A stretch of 64,000 bases of DNA. Origin: Ricordea florida. Its lineage: Eukaryota; Cnidaria; Anthozoa; Corallimorpharia; Ricordeidae. The DNA lies in the NCBI GenBank assembly GCA_949710005.1, contig OX453276.1:3873201-3937200 (forward strand), given 5' to 3'. Position numbers and translations under genes: made by a program. The notes beneath the pieces were generated by a model. It was not told the DNA's origin. It worked only from the letters and a program-made list of their open reading frames with translations, and did no database searches. This document shows, piece by piece, positions 1 through 11,337 of this stretch (the stretch's first letter is position 1; every line of letters begins with the position of its first letter).

Positions 1-38
1 TATCTACAACATTCAGGCTTACATTATTTTAGCAGATA

Positions 39-534
39 AGGCCTTTTTTTTAATCACTTGGTTTACGGGACCGCCGACGTTGAATTTCCCGATTTCAGAA
101 AAAAAATAAAATTGAAAATTTTGTATTATTTTTTTCCCGCCGATTGTATACTTCAAATGTGCTTTTTTATTTTCAAAAGCGGAGAAAATAAAACCTCATA
201 TTGTCATATTTTCGGAAATAAAACTATTCAAATGGCCAAGGTGTGTTATTTTCATTTATTTTCGTGAGATGTAATAGTCTACCAACACAACCTCGCTCCC
301 AGTGCCGAGTTACACTCAGGACTGTAATGTATTAGAGCACCAAACTGAGCCCTAGGTACGAGGTTTGTGTTACATTGGCTACGGAACATCTTATTTTTCC
401 CTCCGATATAAAATTGTACACGTTGCCTGAAAAAAAAGGTTGAATATTTTATTTTATTTTTATTTTTATTCCCCCCTCCGACATTAGTTTTTTCCAGAAA
501 TGTCCCGTAAACCACGTCATTAAAAAAAAGGCCT
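39..534. repeat. MITE-like element with about 33 bp inverted ends
   Basis: The left end (AGGCC, T-run, then GGTTTACGGGAC) recurs as its reverse complement at the right end with two mismatches. The interior is AT-rich and has no coding signal. A smaller palindromic repeat lies inside at 288-365. No clear target-site duplication was found. Confidence 0.6.
288..365. repeat. Short palindromic MITE, AACCTCG family (degenerate)
   Basis: The ends AACCTCGCTCCCAG and CTAGGTACGAGGTT are imperfect inverted repeats. They match the ends of the cleaner copy at 11246-11337, so this is probably an older member of the same family. Confidence 0.5.
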
Positions 535-964
535 AAATGTTGATGCATTATTTTCAACATGAAGCTCTGATATGGAGAAACAGATCACTACGTGCACGCA
601 CGTCTTAAACTGTGCTGCTGCTTATTACAATCATGTTTATTACGTTAAAAGGCAATTATTAGGTTAATTATTATGTTAATAATTTAAATGGTACTTCAAT
701 CTCAGGTTTTGACCCAAGTACAAGTTAAGGGCAATTTTTCGGGTTGATTTTTAGGTCTTGAAAGGTTGACTTACACACGGGTAAATATGATAATTATACC
801 TGCGCCAAGTGAAAGGTGCTCCACATCGTCTACTTTCATTTCCTCTCGTTCTACTTAAAATTTTCTGGAGGATGTAGGGTGTCTTTTGAAAACAGCTTCT
901 CTGTTGCATGTTGGCTAAGTTAGCCCACTGGTTTTAAGGTACAGTGTATCTTTCTGTCTAAGTA

Positions 965-1296
965 CAGGGCTTGAAATTAATTTTTTCAGAAAGGTGCTGG
1001 CTGTTGACTAATCCAAAAATTATGGTGGCCAGATCTTAACTTTAAGTCGCCATTTTTTTTCACGGAAGCTGCTGAATCAAACATGGCGCTTGATTATGAA
1101 ACATGGCGATCTAAGAGTTGTGGGTTTGTTTTGTTATATCTGTTCGCATAAATCGTGCATTTTATCCAAAAGGACGATTAACTTACCTTTGTGATTAAAA
1201 GGTTGGAGAAAAAGCTGTGAAGGTGAGGCGACCAGCTCTAAAAATGCGTAATTTCTGGTCATATTGGTGAGCAGTGAGTTGCAATTTCAAGCCCTG
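965..1296. repeat. hAT-like MITE (CAGGGCTTGAAATT ends)
   Basis: Begins CAGGGCTTGAAATT and ends AATTTCAAGCCCTG, inverted, 332 bp. Both flanks carry AAGTAC, part of a probable 8 bp target duplication, which fits hAT-type non-autonomous elements. No coding sequence is seen inside. Confidence 0.65.
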
Positions 1297-1429
1297 AAGT
1301 ACAATGCTGCTAAACATAAATCTTACCTCCCTTTAAGCAAGTCTTCTCTAAGTTGCAAGACCATCTGATACCTAAAAAAAAGTAAAATAAATCTATGTGA
1401 CATTGATCTTTCAAAAAGAGTTCGATAAA

Positions 1430-1870
1430 TACAATAGAACAGCTACAGCTGTAGCTTCCTTTTTCAAAAAATTGAATGAAATCCTTTCTATTATTTCCAA
1501 AGACATTAAACATTGTTATATGATGGGTGATTTCTATTAAGATCTCTTAAGTTTAATCATCATGCACCAACACAAGAATTTATCGATAGCTTGTTTTTGC
1601 ATGCATTTCTTCCACTCATTTCCAATCCAACGCACCTTAATTACCTCTTACTCTGCAACACTAATTGATAATATGTTCACCAACCATGAAAAAGGTTTCA
1701 ATGGCATAATTCTTAACAATTTATCTTATTACTTTCAGGGTCATGTATTTTCATGATGAAGTACTGAAACCAGGTGCCACTACGCATGCAAAATTCAACA
1801 AGTATCAATGCCTTTAACGCTGGTCTTGATCTCTTTAAGTTATCTAAACCTGATTCACCTAATGGATGTG
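1430..1870 (+). pseudogene. Relic of a non-LTR retrotransposon endonuclease domain
   Basis: Across two frames the translation shows the signature of the APE-type endonuclease of CR1/L2-like LINEs: a CYMMGDF stretch near 1513-1533 (family pattern GDFNxDLL), then a THxEFID-like segment and SATLIDNMFTN near 1650-1685. Stops and frame changes break it and the reverse transcriptase part is absent, so it is a dead fragment. It is much older than the LINE at 58588-63170. Confidence 0.55.
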
Positions 1871-2344
1871 CAAATTACTGGAAGAAATCTTTAATAGAAT
1901 AAGCGATAAAAGTGAACACGCAGAAAAATATTGTTTTAATAATTGATTTTGTTTTTCCCTGTTTTTAGCATCTTTTTCTGATTTTAGCATTCTTCTAATC
2001 AATAATACATTATTGATTTTTATCACATGTTCATAATAATTTTGTAAATAGATTTTGTAAATGGATATATTGAGGTGATATAATAAAGTTACCTTACAAT
2101 GAATATGTGTACATACATAAAGTTTGGAAAGTAGAACTCAATTAAAACCCTGATCAAAAGTGGTGCTGTTTGTAATGTTGCATTTCTTGACACCAAGAGG
2201 TTTCACTTCCTTGTAGCACCTACCTTGTTATGTCCTCCACCAGAGCAGCGGGGTTTGGTGGATAAAACTTCACAGCAAAATAGAAGTGATAAGGCTCTGA
2301 CAGAGAAAATAAAATTATAGCATTGACTAGATAAATAGAGGATA

Positions 2345-2442
2345 TTACATGGCCGCGCAGAGATACGAAATTTCTCTTCGAGTGCTGAGAAATATTTTTT
2401 CAACACAAGAAGAGAAATTTCGTATCTCCAAGTGGCCATGTA
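2345..2442. repeat. Hairpin-forming repeat (inner part of a larger interspersed repeat)
   Basis: TTACATGGCC plus AGATACGAAATTTCTCTTC is mirrored by its reverse complement about 50 bases later. The arms differ only in a six-base spacer. The flanking 2205-2770 is non-coding and includes another small palindrome near 2730-2756, so the whole stretch may be one interspersed repeat. Confidence 0.5.
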
Positions 2443-3599
2443 ATGTTCTGTTTATTTTATAGATACTGGTAAAATTTCCACATAAAACAACTTCGGCAAA
2501 TCTTCCTGGATGTTGTACCAGCTTGGAAAAAATATTGATGTGAAAATTTGGCAGCTCATCAAGAGAGTAACCAGTAACCGTACCGCCTTCGCACCTCGAA
2601 GCCATGTTTTGAATGAAATTTCAAAAGAACTGGCCACGCATCTGAGCGGGAAGCTCTCTTGTAATTGGCTAATCATGTTGGTAACCATGGCAACACCGAT
2701 ATCCTCACACGTGAAAGATAAAAATGATATCTTCACTGCGCGCGGTGAAGATATGATTTTTTAATAAAAGGAAAAATCCTGGTATTTCATCAGTATCTAT
2801 ATAATAAATAATATTACAAAATCAGCTTCAGAGGTATCATACAAAAATGACCAAGGAGTGCAAAAATCAACATTATTAGCAAGAGAATCAAGTTACATCA
2901 GTTTTTATTATCATTATTATTATCCTAATCATCATCATATTATTACTACAGAATTTTTTTAGCAAGAGAAGATGTGCTGGTAGGTTCCTGGTGCAGAGCA
3001 GGGCACGTAAGCAGTTCAAAAGTGTATTACATCTGAAAGTACACGTAACAAAATTTTACCTGTGTATAGGTCGCACTATGAACTACTGACCTAATCTCAG
3101 AGAAAAAGGTTTTTCCACTAACAAAGCACAATCAAGTGAGACAACTCTTTCTTTTTTATTCAATTTCTCATTTGACAACAAAACAACTTCACCAAGAAAC
3201 AAAACTGTCTTCTTCAGTTAGTGGGAACATCCACAGAAAATTGCAAATATCCACAAAGGGTCACTGTTCCACTACCGTATCTAAAAACTAGAATCACTTA
3301 AACTCGCTTTCACTGACAATTTTTCTGAAAATACCTCGATATTCGCTCTCATCAACCTCTGTGATCAACAGTTCATCCTACTCAGCATAATAATGTTAAG
3401 ATTTACTTATTTTCATTATTGATCTTATATTGTAGTTATCTCATTTTTGTATTATTGTAGCTGTAGTAATTACTGTTCTTTATCTGCGCATTTTTGTACA
3501 TTTTATTCTATGTGGCAAAAATTCAAAATAAAAAAATAAAATAAATAATAAAGTTCTCCTTCTTCATCAACCACTTCAGCCTTGTCATTGGGGTCATTA

Positions 3600-4780
3600 T
3601 CATCTTCATCTTGCCACAAGATAACATATTCCATTCCATGAAGGGAATTGGCAATGTAATACCTGAGGAATGACTGTAATTGTCCCTGGAAAAATTGCCT
3701 CCCAGCTTTCCAAAATCCACTTGCAAATCAACTGTACATCAGGCTTCCTCATGCACCCTGCAGGTGTGAAAGACTGCTCTCCATCAAGCATCCATTCATT
3801 CCATCACTGCCAAAGTTGATCCTTTAATGGTTTGTTTTCGCCAATATCGAGGGGCTGCAGGATGCTTGTCATACCTCCTGGAATAACCTCGACACCTGTC
3901 TTTCAGAACTAGTTCAACATTCTGGCAAAGATGTGCTCTGAAAGAGTTCCAAACAAGTAAGATCCATTTTCGCATCAGACCACCAATCTTAGACCAAACT
4001 GTACCTAGCCAGTCTTTATCAAGTTCTTCATCCTTCCAGCCTTTGACTTGAGTGCAGACATGAATGCCTTGTGGAAATACTAATCCCTTTGGTAAGGTTT
4101 TCCTTTTAAATACAACATATGGAGGAAGCTTTGAACCATCCCCAAGGCAAGCTAGCATCACAGTAAAGAAATCCTTTTAGTGGCCAGTTGTTACAATTGA
4201 AACTGTTTTCATGCCTGTCGAAATGACTGTAGTGTTCGACAACATGTCAAATGTTAGTGGAGTTTGATCTGCATTTTCAATCACCAAAAAATCGTATTGG
4301 TGTCCTCGGCGTTCAGTGATGATAAATAATTGGTATTTCTGAAGTTTGTGTTCGAAGTTTTCAGGCAGTTTCTGAGCGATGAACATTCTTTGACGAATTG
4401 AGAAGTTGTTCGAGTCCATGAAGTGATGGCACCAGAGTCCTGAGGCTTTAACTTCAGAGTCACCAATCTGCTTTGAAGTTGCAAGTGCTCTTGCTTTCAA
4501 GCGAGCAAGAGTTGTTGAAATACCAATTCCAGCCATTCGCTTTTCTTTGATCCACTGTGTCATTCCCTTCTCCAATTCAGGAAACTTTGGTGAGCAGAAT
4601 CTGGCATTTCTTTGGTCTTTTGGCTGCTGGTCTTTCAATGATGCCTGGTTTAACTTCCACCTTCTTATGTTCTTCTCGTTCACTTCATATTGGTGGGCAG
4701 TTTCTTGGTTTCCCTTCTCTAAAGAGCAAGTAATGACAGCAAGTTTAAAGTGTGATGTATATGATACTCATGTTGATCCT
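3600..4780 (-). pseudogene. Pogo/Tigger-like (Tc1/mariner superfamily) DDE transposase pseudogene
   Basis: Reading leftward, the product has the order of a pogo-type transposase: a basic N-terminal helix-turn-helix region (IRRWK), a CENP-B-like DNA-binding part (GIGISTTLARLKARALA), then the catalytic core with NADQTPLTFDM (first Asp), KTVSIVTTGH, LPPYVVFKRKTLPKG and VWNSFRAH. In active relatives this last motif is LDSFRAH, so the second catalytic Asp has become Asn. A stop follows TTGH at about 4177 and more stops lie beyond 3796. No terminal inverted repeats or TA duplications could be fixed. It is an inactive remnant of a DNA transposon. Confidence 0.8.
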
Positions 4781-5103
4781 TTCTGTTTCATGATTTCTTA
4801 GAAAATGAGCTTGAATTGCCTGCTATCACTCTTTGACAATGTGACCCATTTGTTTGAGACCAAGCATTACCATGGTTATGTACCGGGCTAGTTGTATTGA
4901 AAGCAATAAACACCCCTCTTTAAGCAAAGAGAACAGAGCACATGTTATTGAAAAAAATCACTTGCCTTGTTTGTTTGGTCGACAAGGCTATTCCATGCAA
5001 ATTACAGTGGATGTCTTTAAAGAAGAAACATGTTCGGAAGCTGGACAAACTGTTAAGGAATGGTTCATCGTGGAAAATTTAATGATAATATACATTATGG
5101 GGA

Positions 5104-5370
5104 GGCAGGATGGCCGAGTGGTCTAGGGCGCGGTATTTCAATGCGGTGACCCGGGTTCAAATCCCGCTCTGGCCACTACCTGGTGTTGTTCTGGGTAAGT
5201 ACCTGGTTCAACTCCTCGATCATCCTTGTAAATAGCCAACTGGTCTGCCTCCCACCAGTTGGGATTCTTAACTATGTTGTATGTTGTATATAATAAGTGA
5301 CTCTGAAAAGCCCCGTAAAGGGGACGAGCCACTATATGTATTTATATTATTATTTATATTATATTATTCT
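5104..5370 (+). mobile_element. tRNA-derived SINE
   Basis: The head looks like a class II (Ser/Leu-type) tRNA. An A box TGGCCGAGTGG lies at 5111-5121 and a B box GGTTCAAATCC at 5154-5164, which form an internal RNA polymerase III promoter. A poorly paired acceptor stem and the lack of a clean anticodon arm argue against a functional tRNA. An unrelated body of about 170 bases follows and ends in a TATT-rich tail, the usual SINE layout. Confidence 0.75.
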
Positions 5371-5395
5371 TGTTTTGTCACACAATGTAGTCACC

Positions 5396-5695
5396 AGGTG
5401 TTGATCGCGACGTTTTGACTGCTTACTGCTAGTCTTCTTCAGGCGATGGGGTCGACTGATTCCAGCTCGCCATCATGTAGCTGCGTGGTCTGCTCTGATT
5501 GATGCGTTTCAGTCCTGCTATTGTTCCTGCTTGCTGTGTTTTCCTCAGGGGTCCGGTGGCTTGATGCGTGTTTGTTGTTGTGTTTCTTGATGGTCGGCAT
5601 CCACGCTTCTGGAATTTCAATTCCGTTATCCCTGTTGATGCTATAAGGGTGCAGTCTTATATGAATTGCCTCTTTCACCTTCCTTGTGTACCAGT
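5396..5695 (-). pseudogene. 3' end of a Penelope-like retroelement
   Basis: The minus strand reads RKVKEAIHIRLHP then NRDNGIEIPEAW, the C-terminal signature of Penelope-like GIY-YIG endonuclease proteins, followed by a low-complexity Thr/Gln-rich tail. Just downstream (5396-5445) is a compact stem-loop with flanking bases that resemble a hammerhead ribozyme core. The rest of the element is missing. Confidence 0.6.
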
Positions 5696-5699
5696 AATA

Positions 5700-6579
5700 A
5701 TTATTATCTCAATCAATAAACTTAACTTCTTTCCAAAGCTTCTTGACAAACTTATTGCAGCCAAGAGAAGCAAACTTCTTGGAAGATATGGATTAATTTG
5801 ACGTAAGCTTAAATAATACATTGATTAAAACTAAACAACTTAGGAAGTTTGTTGATTAATAGGTTGAGAAATTTTGCATATTAATGAGCTCCTCTTTGTA
5901 CCTACATATAGACTGCACCCCAAACTTTTAACGAGGTGTGGCCTTTATGCGGGTAAATAAAGTATGTATTTTACTTTTTCTACTGCAATAGGGGCAAAAC
6001 TTCTTAAAAATGCAATGCTTTCATTCAAATCAAAATAAACAAAATTGTGGCATCCAGTTGTATTATTGTAGTCTACAGTAAGTGGAATGCGGATCACCTA
6101 CCATGCTTCAGCTGCTTTTTAATTGGCCTCAATGGGTCCAGCCAATTATACTACAAAGGCAACGAAAACATAGAAATTAGCCACATAATTACGATTAAGT
6201 GGACATTCCTTATATTCAGCATCTCTTTGATAAAGGGTGTGAATTTAATTGTGGGTCTGCTTTATAGGGGTTTCACTGTATACATGTTAAATGTTGTTTT
6301 CTTGGGATTGTGGTGATTCATCCTGCTGAATTATGTGTGAGGCACTCACTCACCTGTCCATCTTTCTCGTCAATGTATCTCAAACCAAAGTAGTCTTTCT
6401 CAGCGAGCTCAATTTTATCACAAATCTTGTCAAACAGCACTTGTCCCTTAGCATTTTTCTAATCAAACAAACACATCTAGTTACTACAGTCATAGCTAGT
6501 TACTGTGACTTCTGAATGTGAATGTATGAAAATTTCATGTGAACTATGGAAGAAAGATTTGAGAACTGAAAGAAGGTTG
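5700..6579. other. Intergenic, no gene seen
   Basis: AT-rich, with only short open frames lacking any recognisable motif. No RNA gene or clear repeat structure is seen. Confidence 0.5.
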
Positions 6580-6760
6580 TGCAGTAATGAGAGCAATTTA
6601 TGCAGTTGCAAAGATGAGACCAGGAAAATATTCATTGCACCAGCATCGCAAGGTCATGGGTTCAAATCCTGTTAAAACCTGAATTTCTTTTTTAAGTCCT
6701 GTCTTTGCAACTTCTAAGTTGCTCATATGACTGCAACGATCTCGCACCTATAAAATAGTG
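6580..6760 (+). mobile_element. Degenerate tRNA-derived SINE
   Basis: A pol III B-box-like GGGTTCAAATCC occurs at about 6659-6670 after a CATCGCAAGGTCAT segment. The following body resembles SINE bodies common in anthozoan genomes; that last point rests on recall and not on a search. The A box is weak. Confidence 0.45.
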
Positions 6761-6769
6761 AGATTTCTA

Positions 6770-8735
6770 TAAGCCAATAGCCAACAAGCAGGGGTTTTGC
6801 TTAAGTTTGGAGCAGGAAGGCACTTAAATGTGACATCTGGGCGCACATTACCGGTACTCAACATTAAGTCATACAAACATTATTATTTACAATTAGAACA
6901 GTTTTACATTTCAGCAGACAAGCAGGTAGCCAAGGCTAATCTAGGCAGGTATGCTTTGGAAAAATAAATTACAAGCTGTCAATATAAATGTATTTATCCT
7001 ATATGAGGTAGTTAAACAACTATAAATTACAAACCTATACTATACACTAATACTAGCAATGTGATCTAAGAGAAAAAAAAATCATTTTTTGGATAATTTC
7101 CAAAAAATTATCCAGCATTGCAATTGACCAAAACTTATATTTTGTTCTTTTGGTTAAGAATATGAAAGCAGCCACGCAAAGTCATCTTCACACCTGGTTA
7201 ATTTGTCCAGTGCCCTAAATGAAACCAGTGTAACAGGTCACCCATGTTAGAGTTACCAACAATATGACAAAATCAAAAATTCATTACGTGCCTTGTCTGG
7301 GGCATGAACAGAAACAAGATGTACATTGTAAGACTGGTTCGCTCTTAGCCCGGGCTGGTTAACCTATCTACTGAACTATACCTTCTCCCTTAATAAATTT
7401 GTACAAGGATTGCAGTTTTATTGCTCAAGAACAGAAACCATACAGTGCAACAAATTAAAAGAATTAATGAGATGTCGGTTAAAGTTGTCAAATAATTATT
7501 TCCTTGAATATCAGTCACGGTCATGTTCACAATAATTGCAAATAGTTTTTGCAATAACAACACTGGGCCGACGCGTGCCGATATCAACCAAACTCTAGAC
7601 GAATTAACACATTTTTAAGAAAGGCTTTTTGAATTGCTCCTGTGCGACGATAACTTTAAACCGTAATTTAAACATGACATGAACTGCATTATACATGGTA
7701 CCGTTGTACAGTATTGCAATTCTTCGAAATTAAATTCGATTATATACCTCGAAACATTTGCAGATGCAAAAGGAAATCTGCAATATTGAAATGATATTCC
7801 GGGAAACAATTTGCTTTAATATGATCGGGGTAAACAAAACCTGCGAATGTTAACTGGTAAGCTCGTGCACAAATGCTGAAGGAACATAGATAAACAAGGT
7901 TTTGCAACCTGTGTTATCAAAAAATAAAAAAAAGAGACGTATTTGAGCACTTTAAGGATTTTATGGGAGTTCACGATTAAGTTAACTTAAAATCCACAGA
8001 CGGCTATAATACCACAGTTCAAACCGCACCATCATGCTTCGAATACCGAACACAGAACAGTTTGTTTCGAAGCAAACAAATATGGAAATTTGATGAATCG
8101 GGGATCCCCCTAAACCTTTTAGGTAAAGAAACGTTTGTCATGATACTTTATAGTGTCATGATACTTTATAGTGTCTGAATAGTTTACGAATAGGAAACAA
8201 CATTACAGGGTGCAAGCGAGCTGGTACAAGGTTGATTCGGGGTCGAGCAAAGACATGACGCCAACAAAGAGAAACATAACTACAAAAAAATTGCAAGAAT
8301 AGTCAATAAGTAGCTTACATCCAGGTCCTCAGTTAGACATTGATCATCGAGCATTTGGACTTCACAGTGCAAATCACTGGACTTCCCCATGTTAACGGAA
8401 ATTAGGACAGTTTCTGAGCCAACTTCCGAAAACAGACTTAAGAATAGACGCGCGTTCGTGGAGTCGAACCCTCCCCAAGCCAAGGACTTGCCTCGATTTC
8501 AAAATGTTCGCGTCCGTGTGCATCATGGGTACTTTGTTGAGCGAAGAAGTTCCGCTGACAACGTAAACAAACATTCTTCGGAAAATGTATTTCCGCACTG
8601 CGGAGGCAAACTTGGTAAAAGGCTAATCCGAGTTCTCCCAATAGGATTCCAACCTACGACCTTCTGATTATTCGTTCCGATGTTCTGCTTCAGGGCTATT
8701 GAAGACTCGCGGGAGCAAGATCTTTAAACTAGGCA
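6770..8735. other. Intergenic, no gene seen
   Basis: No supported gene. Minor items: a small hairpin near 7090-7120, a tandem pair of about 20 bp units (CATGATACTTTATAGTGT) at about 8140-8176, and a B-box-like GGTTGGAATCC on the minus strand near 8650 that could be SINE debris. Confidence 0.4.
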
Positions 8736-8737
8736 TT

Positions 8738-8845
8738 CGCTCCGACGAAGGGCCAACGCTCGAAACGTCAGCATCTCCCTTTTACCTTACGGTGCTATAA
8801 CTTACCTAATCAATTCGTTTGATTATCCCAATTTCTTGGGCTTTA
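8738..8845. repeat. Half-copy of the foldback repeat seen whole at 48194-48399
   Basis: The stretch from GACGAAGGGCCAACGCTCG through the TTACGGTGCTATAACTTAC segment to CCCAATTTCTTG is nearly identical to the right arm of the palindromic element at 48194-48399. The left arm is missing here. Confidence 0.6.
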
Positions 8846-9043
8846 AACTAGGTTCATGGGAAAAAGATCCTGCATGCTTTGCTTTATGAAGACGTATTCA
8901 TATGATTGAAATTTCAAAGTTTCCTTGAAACGTCTGCAACGTCTATTTTAATCGACTAAATCAGGACCTCATGATAAGTTCTCGTGATCTATTGCGTTCC
9001 GCAACCAATAGAATGTTTGACTGCATGTTTTAGTTTATTACAG

Positions 9044-9053
9044 GGGACTCCCC
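9044..9053. promoter_or_regulatory. NF-kB-type site upstream of RHIM-TPR1
   Basis: GGGACTCCCC is a perfect match to the kB consensus GGGRNYYYCC and lies 244 bases before the ATG at 9297. Comparable decamers precede the other two intact paralogues. Function is inferred. Confidence 0.5.
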
Positions 9054-9296
9054 GGGTATCAAAGTCCGCGAACCAAACAAGCAATATCAGAGGCGAGTCA
9101 GTAATATATCATATATTCCGGTTTTAGCAAACGGTTGGCGTTGTATCTTAATTTCCGTCGCGTAAAAAGCAGGAATCGAATGAAGCTAGGTCGTTGAAAA
9201 TGAAATTCGTGACAGCTTCGAAACAAGAAGTCTGAAATTGAACATGAATAAGAAAGGTGGCCTTCGTGTATCTAAGGCAGAAAAATTTTGGTTATC

Positions 9297-11162
9297 ATGA
9301 CTCCTAGTTGCCGTGCAATTGAGCACGAAGCGACAGACGTCCTTCCTATGCCTTCGCGTGATCAGCGGGAAGAGAATCTGGAGACGGAAAGTAAACAAAT
9401 TAGAAGCCAAAATTCTGGTGATTTTGAACCTATGGAACAGGAAAGAAAATCAGTTAGAGACAATGTTGTGGAGTTGCCTATTCGTTCTTGCTGCACGCAG
9501 ATTGGCAGAGATAACACCATATGTTTTGATTCAAAGATAAGGAATAATGCTGCAATTCACGACAGTTTCCTTAAAGAAGGCCCCGTTCTGAGATTTCATC
9601 GGAAGCCCGACGACTTCGTCGCAATCGGTCGGAGTAGACTGGGATTTCCCGATTGGAAGAACGACCACTTGATCCAACTGTTGGTTTGTAAAGGGCCGTC
9701 TATAAGTGAAACCGTGGACATTACAGACAAGTATGACATCACTGTTAGCGTTAAATATGATGGAACCATGGATACAGGGCAAGACTCCCCTGAGTACCAG
9801 TGTAAGCTCAGGAAAAATGAAACGCGAAATGGAAATCTATGCTGCCTTCCTGGTCTTGTGGACTTCCTGTTTCGTTTCCATGAGCCAAATGTTAAGTACA
9901 AGATTACGTTTGCATTAAAAATGGTTCCACCGAAAAACAAGAGACGAAAGAAAAGTGGAGCATCACACATTAATTCTGAAACAATAAGCGAAGTTTCATT
10001 GGTGCTAGAAACTGGATGTGTGGAAACTAAACCAAACAAGACTAAAATGAAAATGTCAAAGAATCGGGTGGAAAAGAGTGGGAAAGCTGTGGTGACTTTA
10101 AGGGCGCTGGGGGCAGCTTCTCAGTCTGAAGAATGCTTGGTGCTGGTCAAAAGATCTTCGTGGGTCATGAAACAGCTTCAGTCACTTCGTGATAATGGCA
10201 AATGGGAGGATTTCAGTCAAGTATCAACAGGTCTTTTGCATTCATTCCCCGACATTGATACACAAATAGCAGTTAAGCTGGAGGAAAGCGTGGCAGCTTG
10301 TTATCGAAATGATCTTGAGCGTTCAATTCAACTGATCAATGAAGCAGACGGAATGATTTCACAAGCGAAAAATCCCTGCTTACTGGCCGGCAGAAGTAGG
10401 TGCTACCTCGCTGGTGTGCTACGGCGACAGAGGAAGCTTGGAGAGGCCGAGCAGTGCGTGGAACTCGCGGAGCAAAACCTTCGTTGCTGCCAGTCGAACC
10501 TAGATGAAAGCTATGTGGTTTATGAGAAGGCGAGTGTGTTGCTGGATTTCATCGCACGCGCACCGCAGAGGAGCTACACGCAAATACGTGAGGCACTGAA
10601 AACCCTCGAAAAGTGTGTGGATGTGTGCGTCCGAATCGAGACCGAATACGAAGAGTTGTACTTGAAGAAACATCACTTCGCTTTCATCAAAATGGCGCTA
10701 CTTCTACTCGACTGCAGAACTGAGGCGGCCAGAAAACGGATCGTCAGCGGTGATTTTATCGCGAAAGGGCGACGTTGTTTAAACACCCTTCAAATAAAGT
10801 ACTGGGATGAAATATCCGAGGGAGTTAAGATTCAGTTCTATTTGGCCCGCTCCGATTTGGAATACAGAGAATCAAACTTCGCAGAGGCGGAAAAATTTGC
10901 GCTCATGGCCAAGGAAATGGCGACAAGTTTGGGCTTCGGTACTGAAATCTCCCCTGCGCAGGAGCGAGTGGATCACATCACTCAACTCCAGGCATCAAGC
11001 ACACACCATAAAGAGGCACATGTACCATCAGACGCAGGCAACAATGAAACCAAGCTTTTCACTTCCGGGGCAAGTGAAGGGGAGCGCGATGACGTCATTG
11101 CCTCGAGCTCTGGCCCCGAGTCTGATTGGTGGCTTTTCCAAAGCGGGAATGAAAATCAGTAA
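9297..11162 (+). CDS. RHIM-TPR1: RHIM-motif, TPR-like repeat protein
   Basis: Predicted 621-residue cytoplasmic protein on one exon. ATG 9297 is the first after an in-frame TAA at 9273. Order: polar N-terminus; a RHIM-like core TQIGRDNTICF at about residues 67-77; a strand-rich segment of unknown fold (about 95-210, starting GPVLRF) shared with RHIM-TPR2; a very basic linker (about 213-260); an alpha-helical repeat region (about 287-565) in which LRDNGKWEDF, YRNDLERSIQLI and NFAEAEKFALMAKEMA fit TPR-like helix pairs; and a Ser/acidic tail. RHIMs follow [IV]-Q-[ILV]-G-x-x-N-x-[ILMV]; here Gln, Ile, Gly and Asn are kept but Thr replaces the first hydrophobic residue. Known RHIM proteins assemble into signalling amyloids in innate immunity and necroptosis. 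A role as adaptor or scaffold is inference, and the binding partners are unknown. Confidence 0.85.
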   Translation: MTPSCRAIEHEATDVLPMPSRDQREENLETESKQIRSQNSGDFEPMEQERKSVRDNVVELPIRSCCTQIGRDNTICFDSKIRNNAAIHDSFLKEGPVLRFHRKPDDFVAIGRSRLGFPDWKNDHLIQLLVCKGPSISETVDITDKYDITVSVKYDGTMDTGQDSPEYQCKLRKNETRNGNLCCLPGLVDFLFRFHEPNVKYKITFALKMVPPKNKRRKKSGASHINSETISEVSLVLETGCVETKPNKTKMKMSKNRVEKSGKAVVTLRALGAASQSEECLVLVKRSSWVMKQLQSLRDNGKWEDFSQVSTGLLHSFPDIDTQIAVKLEESVAACYRNDLERSIQLINEADGMISQAKNPCLLAGRSRCYLAGVLRRQRKLGEAEQCVELAEQNLRCCQSNLDESYVVYEKASVLLDFIARAPQRSYTQIREALKTLEKCVDVCVRIETEYEELYLKKHHFAFIKMALLLLDCRTEAARKRIVSGDFIAKGRRCLNTLQIKYWDEISEGVKIQFYLARSDLEYRESNFAEAEKFALMAKEMATSLGFGTEISPAQERVDHITQLQASSTHHKEAHVPSDAGNNETKLFTSGASEGERDDVIASSSGPESDWWLFQSGNENQ

Positions 11163-11245
11163 TTTTGATAACGAGACAGTGTTAACTATGAACTGCAAAT
11201 CACGCGGAAATGGGTTCCTGTATAGCATACAGCATCATTCAACAG

Positions 11246-11337
11246 CAACCTCGTTCCCAGGGCTTTTCCCTAGAAAGAAAAATGGTGGACGGGTCCGCCA
11301 TTTTTTTTTCTAGGGAAAAGCCCTGGGAACGAGGTTG
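11246..11337. repeat. 92 bp palindromic MITE with 9 bp target duplication
   Basis: The ends CAACCTCGTTCCCAGGGC and GCCCTGGGAACGAGGTTG are perfect inverted repeats extending to about 30 bp. ATTCAACAG flanks both sides exactly (11237-11245 and 11338-11346), so the insertion is well defined and young. It lies 84 bases downstream of the RHIM-TPR1 stop codon. Confidence 0.85.

Noticed and set aside
5104-5176. A functional tRNA gene
   Set aside because: A and B boxes are good, but the acceptor stem mismatches and the anticodon arm does not fold; the SINE body and AT-rich tail explain it better.
7340-7400. tRNA-like sequence on the minus strand (TATAGTTCAGTAGATAGG)
   Set aside because: Only an A-box resemblance; no B box at the right distance.
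8389-8667. 92-codon open frame between repeats
   Set aside because: No motif, no paralogue, overlapped by frames of similar length on the other strand, and adjacent to repeat debris.
9618-9660. A second RHIM in RHIM-TPR1 at VAIGRSRLGF
   Set aside because: Gln and Asn of the core are missing, and it aligns with a non-RHIM part of the strand-rich domain in RHIM-TPR2.
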